A DNA stretch of 5,088 nucleotides from Pseudodesulfovibrio sp. (GCA_022712815.1 JAFLJW010000197.1:1-5088), one strand, 5' to 3'. Positions 1-5,088 are shown, counted from the first letter of the stretch. The notes: generated by a model from the sequence alone, not told the origin. A program made the numbers and translations.

Positions 1-268
1 AATTTCAAGTCGCGCGACATTTTTCCACACCGTTGTCAACAAAAAAAATAAATTTTTTTCAAAAAAATTGTACTGGTTCTACCATGCAAGTACCTAACCG
101 GACATCACTGATTCATATGGCTACATGTAGCCGTAAAGATACAAAATGGATTTTAAAGATTTGCGAACTGGCTGCCGGAAGATTTCACTTATACTGTATA
201 GTCGCGCATGGATAGGCTGTTTGAAAGCTCCTCCAGGTTATTTCGCCCCATAATTCGGAAGAAGTGTT
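1..268. other. Gene-poor left edge
   Basis: I see no convincing gene here. The stretch starts with a 10-bp palindrome, GTCGCGCGAC (9-18), followed by an A-run and then a T-run (about 41-59), a low-complexity segment that could be intrinsically curved. An open frame from a TTG at 33 runs for 60 codons, but it begins in the A-run, has no ribosome binding site and resembles no family I know. On the minus strand a short open run (about 190-267) could be the tail of a lost gene, since it reads like a normal protein C-terminus with RIMGRNNLEELSNSL before its stop. I cannot assign it. The segment most likely consists of decayed sequence. Confidence 0.4.
119..132. repeat. 14-bp perfect palindrome
   Basis: GGCTACATGTAGCC equals its own reverse complement. 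It could be a dimeric regulator site or a small hairpin (5-bp stem, CATG loop). No intact gene starts next to it, so no role can be assigned, and it may be chance. Confidence 0.35.
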
Positions 269-367
269 GAGTTTCAGAAGAGCACCTCTTTCAGGTTGTT
301 CTGCAGGAGGCAGGCTTTCCCATCTGGGACGGCCCACAGATCCGAAAAAAATGGCATCGCTTCGCTC
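269..367 (-). pseudogene. Fragment of a 3-isopropylmalate dehydrogenase (LeuB)-type gene
   Basis: On the minus strand, about 33 codons read ERSDAIFFGSVGRPRWESLP and then PAEQPERGALLKL. This matches the conserved internal segment of LeuB and related beta-decarboxylating dehydrogenases, which has the form DAxxxGxVGGPKWxxLP followed by RPExGLLxLRK. Intact members are NAD-dependent enzymes of about 350 residues that oxidise 3-isopropylmalate (leucine synthesis) or similar hydroxy acids such as tartrate or malate. Here a stop codon (368-370) lies just upstream in frame, and past position 269 the frame loses all resemblance to the expected LRK...FANLRPA continuation. Neither the N-terminal part nor the catalytic remainder is present, so this is a remnant and not a functional gene. 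It sits about 40 bases beyond the 3' end of the alpha/beta hydrolase gene, on the same strand. The call rests on motif recognition by eye. The subfamily (LeuB or tartrate dehydrogenase-like) cannot be decided. Confidence 0.65.
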
Positions 368-408
368 TCACAAACTTACCTTATTCGTTAGGTTTTGGCA
401 TTTTTAAA

Positions 409-1167
409 TTAAGATATAAATTCGGCAACGGCATTTATTACTCTGCTATTTGCGGCCAGACTATAATGATCCGCCTTTTGAATCTCAAGATATTCTCCTT
501 CAGGAAGCGTTTCTGCCAGCCTAGGCCCCTTTCCTAAAACAAGGTCCTTTTTTCCGCTCACTATCATAACGGGTATATGTATTTTAGATGCGAGATTTAC
601 AGAAAGTGGTGGATAATTTGCCCTGGCAGCCGCTGAAATAGCCTCTCTGCTACCTCCGCTTTCGGTCACAAGATTCCAATAGGCTGCTACATGTGAAGGA
701 AGGTCTTCAGGAAACTCTTGACGTGAAACAGCCTCAGCTAATACAGGTAAAATTGTAGTAAATGTATAGGGAGGGAAGCCAAGCAACCCATCACCAGTTG
801 CTACTAGAGCCGCTTTAGAAAAACGAACAGGAAGTCTTTGAATTAGGTGTAACGCTACTGCGGAACCTAAAGAATAGCCAATAATGGCAACTTCATCAAG
901 ACCAAGCTCATCCATCACTGCAAGAACATCACTTGCTATATTAGCTGTACCGTAATCGTCAGCGCTTAAAGGCTTGTCACTCTTACCATGGCCCCGAAGG
1001 TCAAGGCCAATTACCTGTAAATTATTCTCGTTTAATCTATCAACCCAGCCAAAAGCAGTATAGTTATATTGAAAGTTTACTGCGCTTCCATGAATGAGAA
1101 CAACAGGGCGACCCTTGCCGTGTTGCTCATAGTATATTGAGAGGTTCTTATTTTGACAATACGCCAT
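409..1167 (-). CDS. Alpha/beta hydrolase
   Basis: A 252-residue cytoplasmic alpha/beta-fold hydrolase, a normal length for the single-domain family. The fold's landmarks appear in order: an oxyanion-hole strand with LIHGSA (24-29), the DLRGHGKSD segment (56-64), the nucleophile elbow GYSLG (97-101) with Ser99, the acid strand VSGKKD with Asp208, and the catalytic His234 in KADHYSL. The triad is therefore complete and the enzyme is probably active. A helical cap lies between about 125 and 185. There is no signal peptide or membrane segment. The ATG at 1165-1167 is preceded by AAAGGGA (1177-1183) at 9 bases. The substrate is unknown: esters, lactones, C-C cleavage products and haloalkanes all occur in this superfamily. 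The gene stands alone, divergent from the lyase-regulator unit, with its own probable promoter and a TetR-like operator, suggesting induction by a small molecule. Confidence 0.9.
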   Translation of the reverse strand: MAYCQNKNLSIYYEQHGKGRPVVLIHGSAVNFQYNYTAFGWVDRLNENNLQVIGLDLRGHGKSDKPLSADDYGTANIASDVLAVMDELGLDEVAIIGYSLGSAVALHLIQRLPVRFSKAALVATGDGLLGFPPYTFTTILPVLAEAVSRQEFPEDLPSHVAAYWNLVTESGGSREAISAAARANYPPLSVNLASKIHIPVMIVSGKKDLVLGKGPRLAETLPEGEYLEIQKADHYSLAANSRVINAVAEFIS

Positions 1168-1218
1168 ATGTAATTATCCCTTTAGAATTATTTACAGGCT
1201 TTCCTTGGAACCTAATTA

Positions 1219-1236
1219 ATTATACGGTTCCGTATA
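1219..1236 (-). promoter_or_regulatory. Probable hydrolase promoter -10 with TetR-like operator
   Basis: TATACGG-TT-CCGTATA (1221-1236) is a perfect 7-bp inverted repeat with a 2-base centre. On the minus strand it overlaps TATAAT (1219-1224), a consensus -10 box lying about 50 bases upstream of the hydrolase ATG. No good -35 box is visible at the usual distance. Symmetry, size and the CGG/CCG arms resemble sites bound by TetR-family repressors, which commonly control alpha/beta hydrolases and related enzymes. No TetR gene is in the window, so the regulator would be encoded elsewhere. Binding would block polymerase, so repression is the expected effect (inference). Confidence 0.5.
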
Positions 1237-1499
1237 TCTTGTAGATTTGAATGATATCCGACCTGAAACATTTAAAATTCCGATCGATCATTCAGTATCA
1301 AGACCAATTCCTGTTGTAAATAGATATTCAACATATATTTGAAAAAGCATGGCCAAATAAACAAATTTTCCATTAAATTTTATAGGAGACAACTTTTCCA
1401 ACTAGTAACTATTTGCACAATGAGACTTGAGCGACGCAAGCCGTAGCAAGAAGCACAATAGTTATATGTTGTGTAAAGCATCACACCTGGAAAAAACTC
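1237..1499. other. Intergenic region between divergent genes
   Basis: This AT-rich stretch lies between the hydrolase promoter and the lyase promoter. I see no gene. A TAGGAG sequence (1382-1387) resembles a ribosome binding site, but no start codon follows it at a suitable distance. From a TTG at 1427 an in-frame extension of the lyase is open, with the peptide SDASRSKKHNSY, but it has no ribosome binding site and no family resemblance, and it lies upstream of the likely promoter. It is best regarded as noncoding. Confidence 0.45.
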
Positions 1500-1530
1500 T
1501 TGACAGGCATAATAGTCGACTATATATAAT
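1500..1530 (+). promoter_or_regulatory. Probable sigma-70 promoter of the lyase-gntR unit
   Basis: A consensus -35 box, TTGACA (1500-1505), is followed by an AT-rich -10 region: TATATA (1523-1528) at 17-bp spacing, or TATAAT (1525-1530) at 19 bp. A further TATAAT lies at 1535-1540. Transcription would start near 1535-1548 and give a leader of about 40-55 bases before the ATG at 1589. The spacer holds the first of two palindromic sites, so a bound repressor would cover the core promoter. Confidence 0.6.
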
Positions 1531-1537
1531 CGACTAT
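1512..1537 (+). promoter_or_regulatory. Tandem operator-like sites, probable GntR/FCD binding
   Basis: ATAGTCGACTAT (1512-1523) is a perfect 12-bp palindrome. A second copy, ATAATCGACTAT (1526-1537), differs at one base and starts 14 bp further on. The GTC/GAC core in an AT-rich frame resembles the half-sites of FadR-type GntR regulators, whose E. coli FadR site has the core GGTCnGACC. Because the sites overlap the promoter of a unit that itself encodes a GntR/FCD protein, autoregulation by that protein is the simplest reading. This is inference from position and symmetry. I saw no further copy elsewhere in the window. Confidence 0.5.
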
Positions 1538-1576
1538 AATTCATATTATTCAACTACTGATCAAGTAACTGTTAAG

Positions 1577-1582
1577 AAAGGA
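1577..1582 (+). promoter_or_regulatory. Ribosome binding site fixing the lyase start
   Basis: AAAGGA sits 6 bases before the ATG at 1589, within AAGAAAGGATACAAGATG. It favours that ATG over the TTG at 1427, which has no comparable site and would add 54 residues unlike any lyase. Confidence 0.75.
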
Positions 1583-1588
1583 TACAAG

Positions 1589-2485
1589 ATGAAAACAAAA
1601 GCCAAACTATTAAGAGAATTGATTGCCCAGCCCGGGACAATCTTCAGTCTAGGCGTATGGGATCCGTTCAGTGCCATAGTGGCTGAACAGGCTGGATTTG
1701 AGGTTTTGACCGTGTTTGGATCCATCACGTCCTGGTCCATGATCGGCAAATCCGACACTGGCTATGTTACACAGACTGAGATGGTTGACACCGCCCGCCG
1801 GGTGGTTCAATCGGTATCCTCACCTGTCATTGTAGACTGTGACGACGGTTTCGGCGACCCGATCAATGTGATGAGAACGGTTAAGCTCATCGAACAGGTC
1901 GGGGCTGCAGGCTTGTACATTGAAGACCTCAGCCGCCCATTACGCTGTTCTGCCCTGGGTGAAGGCGGGCTGATTCCAAGCGATGTCATGGTCCAGAAAA
2001 TCCGTGCGGCGGTCGAGGCAAGAACTGATCCTGATTTTGTCATTATAGCCAGAACCGATGCCTATGAAGGGGTCGATGAAATGATTCTCAGGGCCAAAAA
2101 ATATGTTGAAGCCGGAGCCGACATGGTCCTTACCATTGGCCTGCTCAACCTGGAAGATATGAAAAAAGTTGCTGCCCAGGCGGATGTGCCTATAGCAACG
2201 CTTCAGGCTGCCAGGACAAAAATGCCTTTTGGCCCGCCCAATGAAGTGGCTGATATGGGCTATAAAATTATTTTCCATGTCCAGACCATGTTCATGGCAG
2301 CAGAACACGCCATGCGTCTTGCAGCCGCACAATTGAAAGAAGACCTGCAAAAAGGGGATAAAACCCCACGGCTGCTCCCTGGTCAAAGCCCTGTGGAGAT
2401 TGAAAAAAGCATCGGTCTTGATGAAGATAATGCAATCATTAACGGTTATTTTGGGGTGAATTGTCCTTTGCCAGGCCGGGCCTGA
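1589..2485 (+). CDS. Isocitrate lyase/PEP mutase superfamily lyase
   Basis: A 298-residue cytoplasmic TIM-barrel enzyme of the PEP mutase/isocitrate lyase superfamily, about the length of 2-methylisocitrate lyase (PrpB) and 2,3-dimethylmalate lyase. From the N-terminus: the substrate-loop region SLGVWDPFSA (20-29), FGSITSW (43-49), the Mg-binding motif DCDDGFGDP (83-91) with Asp83 and Asp85, IEDLSRPLRCSALGEGG (111-127) containing metal ligand Glu112 and Cys120, and IIARTDA (152-158) with the conserved Arg155. Family lyases use a Cys in the gate motif KRCGH as catalytic acid. Here Cys120 is kept but the motif reads LRCSA, so the exact reaction is uncertain: cleavage of a methylisocitrate-, dimethylmalate- or oxaloacetate-like acid is possible. 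PEP mutase is less likely, since its usual gate sequence is absent. The ATG at 1589 was chosen from its ribosome binding site and the promoter position. The gntR gene follows after 12 bases, so the two probably form an operon. Confidence 0.88.
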   Translation: MKTKAKLLRELIAQPGTIFSLGVWDPFSAIVAEQAGFEVLTVFGSITSWSMIGKSDTGYVTQTEMVDTARRVVQSVSSPVIVDCDDGFGDPINVMRTVKLIEQVGAAGLYIEDLSRPLRCSALGEGGLIPSDVMVQKIRAAVEARTDPDFVIIARTDAYEGVDEMILRAKKYVEAGADMVLTIGLLNLEDMKKVAAQADVPIATLQAARTKMPFGPPNEVADMGYKIIFHVQTMFMAAEHAMRLAAAQLKEDLQKGDKTPRLLPGQSPVEIEKSIGLDEDNAIINGYFGVNCPLPGRA

Positions 2486-2497
2486 TATAGTAAAGAA

Positions 2498-3178
2498 ATG
2501 GTCATGACTGGACCCGGCAAAATATTTACAAAACAAAAAAAGAACACCTTAAAGGAATGGGTGATTGATGAGATCACCAATGCCATTTCCGATGGCCGTC
2601 TGCAACCGAATCAAAAGGTTAATGAAACCCGAATCGCCAAAGAAATGGGGTTGAGCAAATCCCCGGTTCGGGAAGCTATACAGGATCTGGTAAAAGACGG
2701 GATTTTAACAAGCGAACCCTTCAAAGGTACTGTCGTAAAAGGCCTTTCCAAAAAAGAGGTAGGCGAATTGTACAGCCTTAGGGCTGTCTTGGAATCCTTT
2801 GCCGTTGAATTAGCTATACCCCGCCTGACCAAAGAAGATATACGCATATTAGAAACCATTGTTTCAGGTATGGAATCAGCCGCTGATACAGGCCAAAAGG
2901 AACAGCTTTTTGAAGATGATTTGATGTTTCATCGTCAGCTGGTGAAATTTGCAGGACATGCAATTCTGCTGGATGTCTGGAAAAGTATTTCAATCCGTAT
3001 TAAGATCATCATCCGTCAGAAAGGTAATATGTTCTCTGATATTAAGGATATTGCTTCACTGCATAGACTCTTGATCGAACTGATAAAAAATGGCCGACCC
3101 AAACAGGTACAAGAGGCTTTAAAGGAACATATCCATAATCATTCAAAATTAATAGAAACCTTTTTCAAAGACCTTTGA
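2498..3178 (+). CDS. GntR-family transcriptional regulator, FadR/FCD subfamily
   Basis: A 226-residue DNA-binding regulator of normal length for the FCD group. The N-terminal winged helix-turn-helix spans about residues 17-82; its recognition part is ETRIAKEMGLSKSPVREAI (43-61), followed by the wing EPFKGTVVKGL. The all-helical FCD ligand domain (about 86-222) begins with LYSLRAVLESFAVELA and keeps the expected metal-ligand pattern Asp141-x3-His145, His189 and His211. In this subfamily the metal helps bind a small carboxylate or acyl effector. The start at 2498 lies 12 bases after the lyase stop and has only a weak ribosome binding site (AAAGAA), suggesting translational coupling. An alternative ATG lies two codons later, at 2504. 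It most likely controls the lyase operon through the paired sites at 1512-1537. The effector is unknown, but a substrate or product of the lyase pathway is a fair guess. Confidence 0.9.
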   Translation: MVMTGPGKIFTKQKKNTLKEWVIDEITNAISDGRLQPNQKVNETRIAKEMGLSKSPVREAIQDLVKDGILTSEPFKGTVVKGLSKKEVGELYSLRAVLESFAVELAIPRLTKEDIRILETIVSGMESAADTGQKEQLFEDDLMFHRQLVKFAGHAILLDVWKSISIRIKIIIRQKGNMFSDIKDIASLHRLLIELIKNGRPKQVQEALKEHIHNHSKLIETFFKDL

Positions 3179-3286
3179 TTAACTCAGCGCACAAAACACC
3201 ATAAAATTACAAATTTGAAATAATCAAATATTTATTCAATTTACACTATAATGAATTAATCAAACAGCACAAATGGAGAATACCAA

Positions 3287-3361
3287 ATGGGATTCAAATC
3301 AAAACAAACATATCTAACATTTTCTAATCTTGAAAAGTCCTTACGGGATCAGAAAAAATAG
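3287..3361 (+). CDS. Doubtful 24-residue ORF, possibly a gene remnant
   Basis: The frame encodes a basic peptide starting MGFKSKQTYLTFSNLEKSL and ending at a TAG at 3359-3361. GGAG (3275-3278) lies 8 bases before the ATG and TATAAT (3247-3252) lies upstream, so the translation signals look real. The peptide has some flavour of the N-terminus of an IS transposase, but I cannot identify it, and no continuation in another frame or terminal inverted repeats were recognised. It could be a truncated transposase start, a small protein or chance. The sequence alone does not decide. Confidence 0.25.
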   Translation: MGFKSKQTYLTFSNLEKSLRDQKK

Positions 3362-3490
3362 AAGCCTTGAGACACCGATCTATTTTTCTTGTGTAGTATT
3401 ATCGGTTTTATAAATAATTGCTTAGGACTATCCATCGGATCAACACTGACTGGAAAAAGCTGCTTTTCTTTGCAATTTTTTCAGGCAGTT

Positions 3491-3497
3491 AAAGGAG
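3491..3497 (+). promoter_or_regulatory. Ribosome binding site of the acyl-CoA synthetase gene
   Basis: AAAGGAG lies 8 bases before the ATG at 3506. It shows that translation starts there and not at an upstream TTG (3389) in the same frame, and the peptide MEFFFEPRGIAVVGA is a typical start for this family. Confidence 0.75.
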
Positions 3498-3505
3498 ACT
3501 CATCC

Positions 3506-4659
3506 ATGGAATTTTTTTTTGAGCCCAGAGGAATTGCTGTCGTGGGTGCCACTACGAGTAAAGAAAAGGGTGGTAATATTATTGTTTCAAACCTTAAAAG
3601 AGGGTATCAGGGACAGGTTTATCCGGTCAACCCCGTTACCGGGAAATCGAAGGGTTTGATTGTTACCCTTCGGTTCTCGATGTTCCAGATCCCGTAGATC
3701 TTGCCATTGTATTTGTCGCGGCTCATATGGTACCCTGGGTGATTGAAGACTGTGCCAAAAGAAAAATTCCCGGTGTCATGATCCAATCCGCCGGATTCTC
3801 GGAAATCGGAACCCTAGGGGAAGCATTGCAGCAGGATGGAAAACAGATTGCCGATAAGACCGGAATACGGTTGTGGGGACCCAACTGCATGGGGCTGATA
3901 GATGCCGGACGCAGGTTTGTTTTTTCCACGGTGACACCCAGCATATGGGATACTGGACTTACTTCTGGAAATATTTCCCTAATTGCCCAGAGCGGTATGC
4001 TTGCCGGAGCTTTTCTTATCGACCTCATGTCCAACGGAACCATGGGAATCGCAAAGGTTTGCTCCATAGGGAACAAGATGGATGTAAATGAAAACGATCT
4101 CCTGGAATATTTAATTGACGACCCGAATACTTCTGCCATTGGTTTATACCTTGAATCCTTTGTCGATTGCCGACGGTTTATGAAGCTTGCCCGGGGGACG
4201 AAAAAATCCATCGTGATTCTGAACGGGGGGAAAACAGCCCGGGGCGCAGCCGCGGCGCTGAGCCATACGGCCAGTCTTTCGGCCAACGGGGTCATCGTAA
4301 GTGGTGCCATGGCTCAAGCCGGGATTGTTGAGGCCGGTGGTTTCTACCAGCTGACCGACTATTGCAAAACCCTGGGCATGTATCCCGAAATACCATTCCA
4401 AAGCGGGAACCGTGTGGCGGTTCTAACCTATACCGGTGCTGCAGGGATTGTTTCCGCTGATATCATGGATAAACACGGCCTAGTGTTGTCTGAATTCAGT
4501 GCCATCACCCTAAATGAACTGCAAACCGTTTTTCCGGAATGGATGCCACCTTCAAACCCTGTTGATATGTGGCCGGGGATCATTCTGAACGGATCAAAGA
4601 AGGTCTACGGAAAGGCCATGGAAGCGGTTTGCGCTGATCCGGCAGTTACATATTCGTGA
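3506..4659 (+). pseudogene. ADP-forming acyl-CoA synthetase, frameshifted and 3'-truncated
   Basis: This encoded an NDP-forming acyl-CoA synthetase (acetyl-CoA synthetase ADP-forming/succinyl-CoA ligase-like), which interconverts an acyl-CoA plus ADP and phosphate with the acid plus ATP. Frame one gives MEFFFEPRGIAVVGA and YPVNP, the CoA-binding Rossmann start, up to about 3634. The family sequence then resumes in another frame with RYREIEGFDCYPSVLDVPDP and runs on to about 4650. Later landmarks are LWGPNCMGL, IAQSGMLAG, SIGNKMDVNENDLLEYL and SHTASLS, which holds the phosphorylated catalytic His. One C is missing from a run at 3631-3634 (CCCC, where five would restore the frame). The frame ends in CADPAVTYS and a TGA at 4657-4659, short of the rest of the alpha part; no ATP-grasp beta domain follows. 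The repaired reading is about 384 residues, against about 450 for an alpha subunit or about 700 for fused forms. It is almost certainly non-functional, though it retains good codon structure, so the damage looks recent. Confidence 0.85.
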
Positions 4660-4970
4660 ATCAGAGTATTCCCGGGGAGTTTGGTTAACGGGTTCAAATC
4701 ACGGGCAATGGCCAGATTTTTATCGTTTAATACTTTTAAAAGTGATTGTGCGCTCAAAAATCCCAAATATTTTTGGTTATTGGTGATGATAATTCCTTCG
4801 ATATTTTCGTTTAGAGAGTAAATTTCCAATATCTTTTCAATTGGCGTATGGATTTCCGCCATTGGAAAGTAAGAAATAAAGTCCTCCAGCGTCTTATCAC
4901 GAGCGATTTTTTCCAATATTTCCCTGCCAAATCGTGAGTATGCATAGAACAGATAGGAAGATGCTTTTAG
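4605..4970 (-). pseudogene. Internal fragment of a CBS-GGDEF signalling protein
   Basis: The minus-strand frame is open from just after a TGA (4971-4973) to a TAG at 4605-4607. It begins with a segment like the end of a first CBS unit (LFYAYSRFGREILEKIA), continues with a CBS-type unit (AEIHTPIEKILEIYS, EGIIITNNQKYLGFLSA) and reaches ARDLNPLTKLPGN. That last motif is the characteristic entry to the GGDEF diguanylate cyclase domain in CBS-GGDEF proteins, which normally read NPLTGLPGN. The family resemblance stops near IHEYV, at about 4650; beyond it the frame merely reads the antisense of the acyl-CoA synthetase gene. The catalytic GGDEF core and the N-terminal part are missing. No ATG is available; a TTG at 4914-4916 is the first usable alternative start and would cut into the domain. 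The fragment cannot make cyclic di-GMP. It faces the truncated synthetase tail to tail, so one rearrangement probably broke both. Confidence 0.7.
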
Positions 4971-4985
4971 TCAAGAAAAGTATAG

Positions 4986-5007
4986 ACAATTATTAAACAA
5001 TTATTAA
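4986..5007. repeat. 11-bp tandem repeat, two copies
   Basis: ACAATTATTAA occurs twice in direct succession (4986-4996 and 4997-5007). It is an AT-rich duplication just outside the GGDEF fragment, consistent with replication slippage. No function is apparent. Confidence 0.6.
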
Positions 5008-5026
5008 AGAGTTGAAATATGTATCC

Positions 5027-5068
5027 AACCGGGCACTGGCACAACATATTGTGCCAGTGCCCGGTTTT
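5027..5068 (+). terminator. Strong hairpin, probable rho-independent terminator
   Basis: An 18-bp perfect inverted repeat (5027-5044 and 5049-5066, arm AACCGGGCACTGGCACAA) with a 4-base loop CATA is GC-rich in the stem and followed on the plus strand by TTTTAT. The stem is very long and the U-tract short, and no intact plus-strand gene ends just upstream. It may therefore terminate a gene lying beyond the window on the minus strand, although no T-run follows on that strand, or be a mobile palindromic repeat. The hairpin itself is certain; its role is not. Confidence 0.6.
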
Positions 5069-5088
5069 ATAAGCTTTGCCGGGAAAAT

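Larger units (their letters stand above)
3179..3505. other. Intergenic region before the synthetase gene
   Basis: These 327 AT-rich bases separate gntR from the acyl-CoA synthetase gene. No convincing terminator follows gntR. TATAAT (3247-3252) could be a -10 box, but I see no matching -35 box at normal spacing. The region holds one doubtful 24-codon ORF (3287-3361) and, at its end, the ribosome binding site of the synthetase. The gap suggests that the synthetase was transcribed separately from the lyase-gntR unit, or that a fragment was lost or inserted here. Confidence 0.45.

Noticed and set aside
33..215. 60-codon open frame on the plus strand starting at a TTG
   Set aside because: It starts in an A-rich low-complexity run, has no ribosome binding site and resembles no known family.
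1427..1588. 54-residue N-terminal extension of the lyase from a TTG start
   Set aside because: There is no ribosome binding site, the peptide is unlike any lyase, and the probable promoter and operators lie inside it. The ATG at 1589 has a proper site at 6 bases.
2501..2508. GTCATGAC palindrome at the start of gntR as a third regulator site
   Set aside because: It is only 8 bp, differs in its centre from the TCGA core of the promoter sites and lies within the coding start. Chance is likely.
1940..2536. 198-codon minus-strand frame opposite the lyase gene
   Set aside because: It is antisense to a clearly conserved lyase, shows no domain signature and starts across the lyase-gntR boundary. 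It is a frame shadow.
3371..3405. CCGAT...ATCGG inverted repeat as a terminator after the short ORF
   Set aside because: The arms are 5 bp with a long AT-rich loop, too weak to call.
3723..4310. 195-codon minus-strand frame opposite the acyl-CoA synthetase
   Set aside because: The plus strand carries unmistakable synthetase motifs. The antisense peptide has no recognisable features.

Overview
This 5.1 kb window looks like an accessory, rearranged stretch of a bacterial chromosome with moderate to low GC. The protein families (a PEP mutase/isocitrate lyase-type lyase, a FadR-like GntR regulator, an ADP-forming acyl-CoA synthetase and a CBS-GGDEF signalling protein) fit an anaerobic, acid-degrading bacterium such as a sulfate reducer of the Desulfobacterales. 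That assignment is by general resemblance only. No RNA gene, CRISPR array or complete mobile element is visible.

Left part (1-1588). The first 268 bases hold no convincing gene. At about 269-367, minus strand, there is a fragment of some 33 codons from a 3-isopropylmalate dehydrogenase (LeuB)-type gene, next to the end of an intact alpha/beta hydrolase gene (409-1167, minus). The hydrolase has a complete Ser-Asp-His triad, and a 7+2+7 inverted repeat resembling a TetR-type operator overlaps its probable -10 box. The roughly 420 bp between the hydrolase and the next gene carry divergent promoter signals.

Centre (1589-3178). An intact two-gene unit encodes a PEP mutase/isocitrate lyase-superfamily lyase (298 aa) followed after 12 bases by a GntR/FCD regulator (226 aa). 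Its probable promoter contains two near-identical 12-bp sites, ATA(G/A)TCGACTAT, 14 bp apart. These are the best candidates for the binding sites of the downstream regulator, which would make the unit autoregulated. The lyase start is best placed at the ATG at 1589, not at an in-frame TTG far upstream, because the promoter lies between the two and a good ribosome binding site precedes the ATG.

Right part (3179-5088). After a gene-poor gap with one doubtful 24-codon ORF comes a broken ADP-forming acyl-CoA synthetase gene (3506-4659, plus). It has a one-base deletion in a C run at 3631-3634 and loses its 3' part near 4650. There it abuts, tail to tail, an internal fragment of a CBS-GGDEF protein (minus strand, about 4650-4970). 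An 11-bp tandem repeat and a perfect 18-bp stem hairpin close the window.

Together the lyase, regulator and synthetase suggest a former small module for using a carboxylic acid: the synthetase would activate it to a CoA thioester, the lyase would cleave a C-C bond of a hydroxy-acid or related intermediate, and the regulator would sense a small organic acid. The substrate cannot be read from the sequence, and the synthetase is now disabled. I see no clear new biological system. The notable features are the decayed genes at both edges, the recombination junction and the paired operators.
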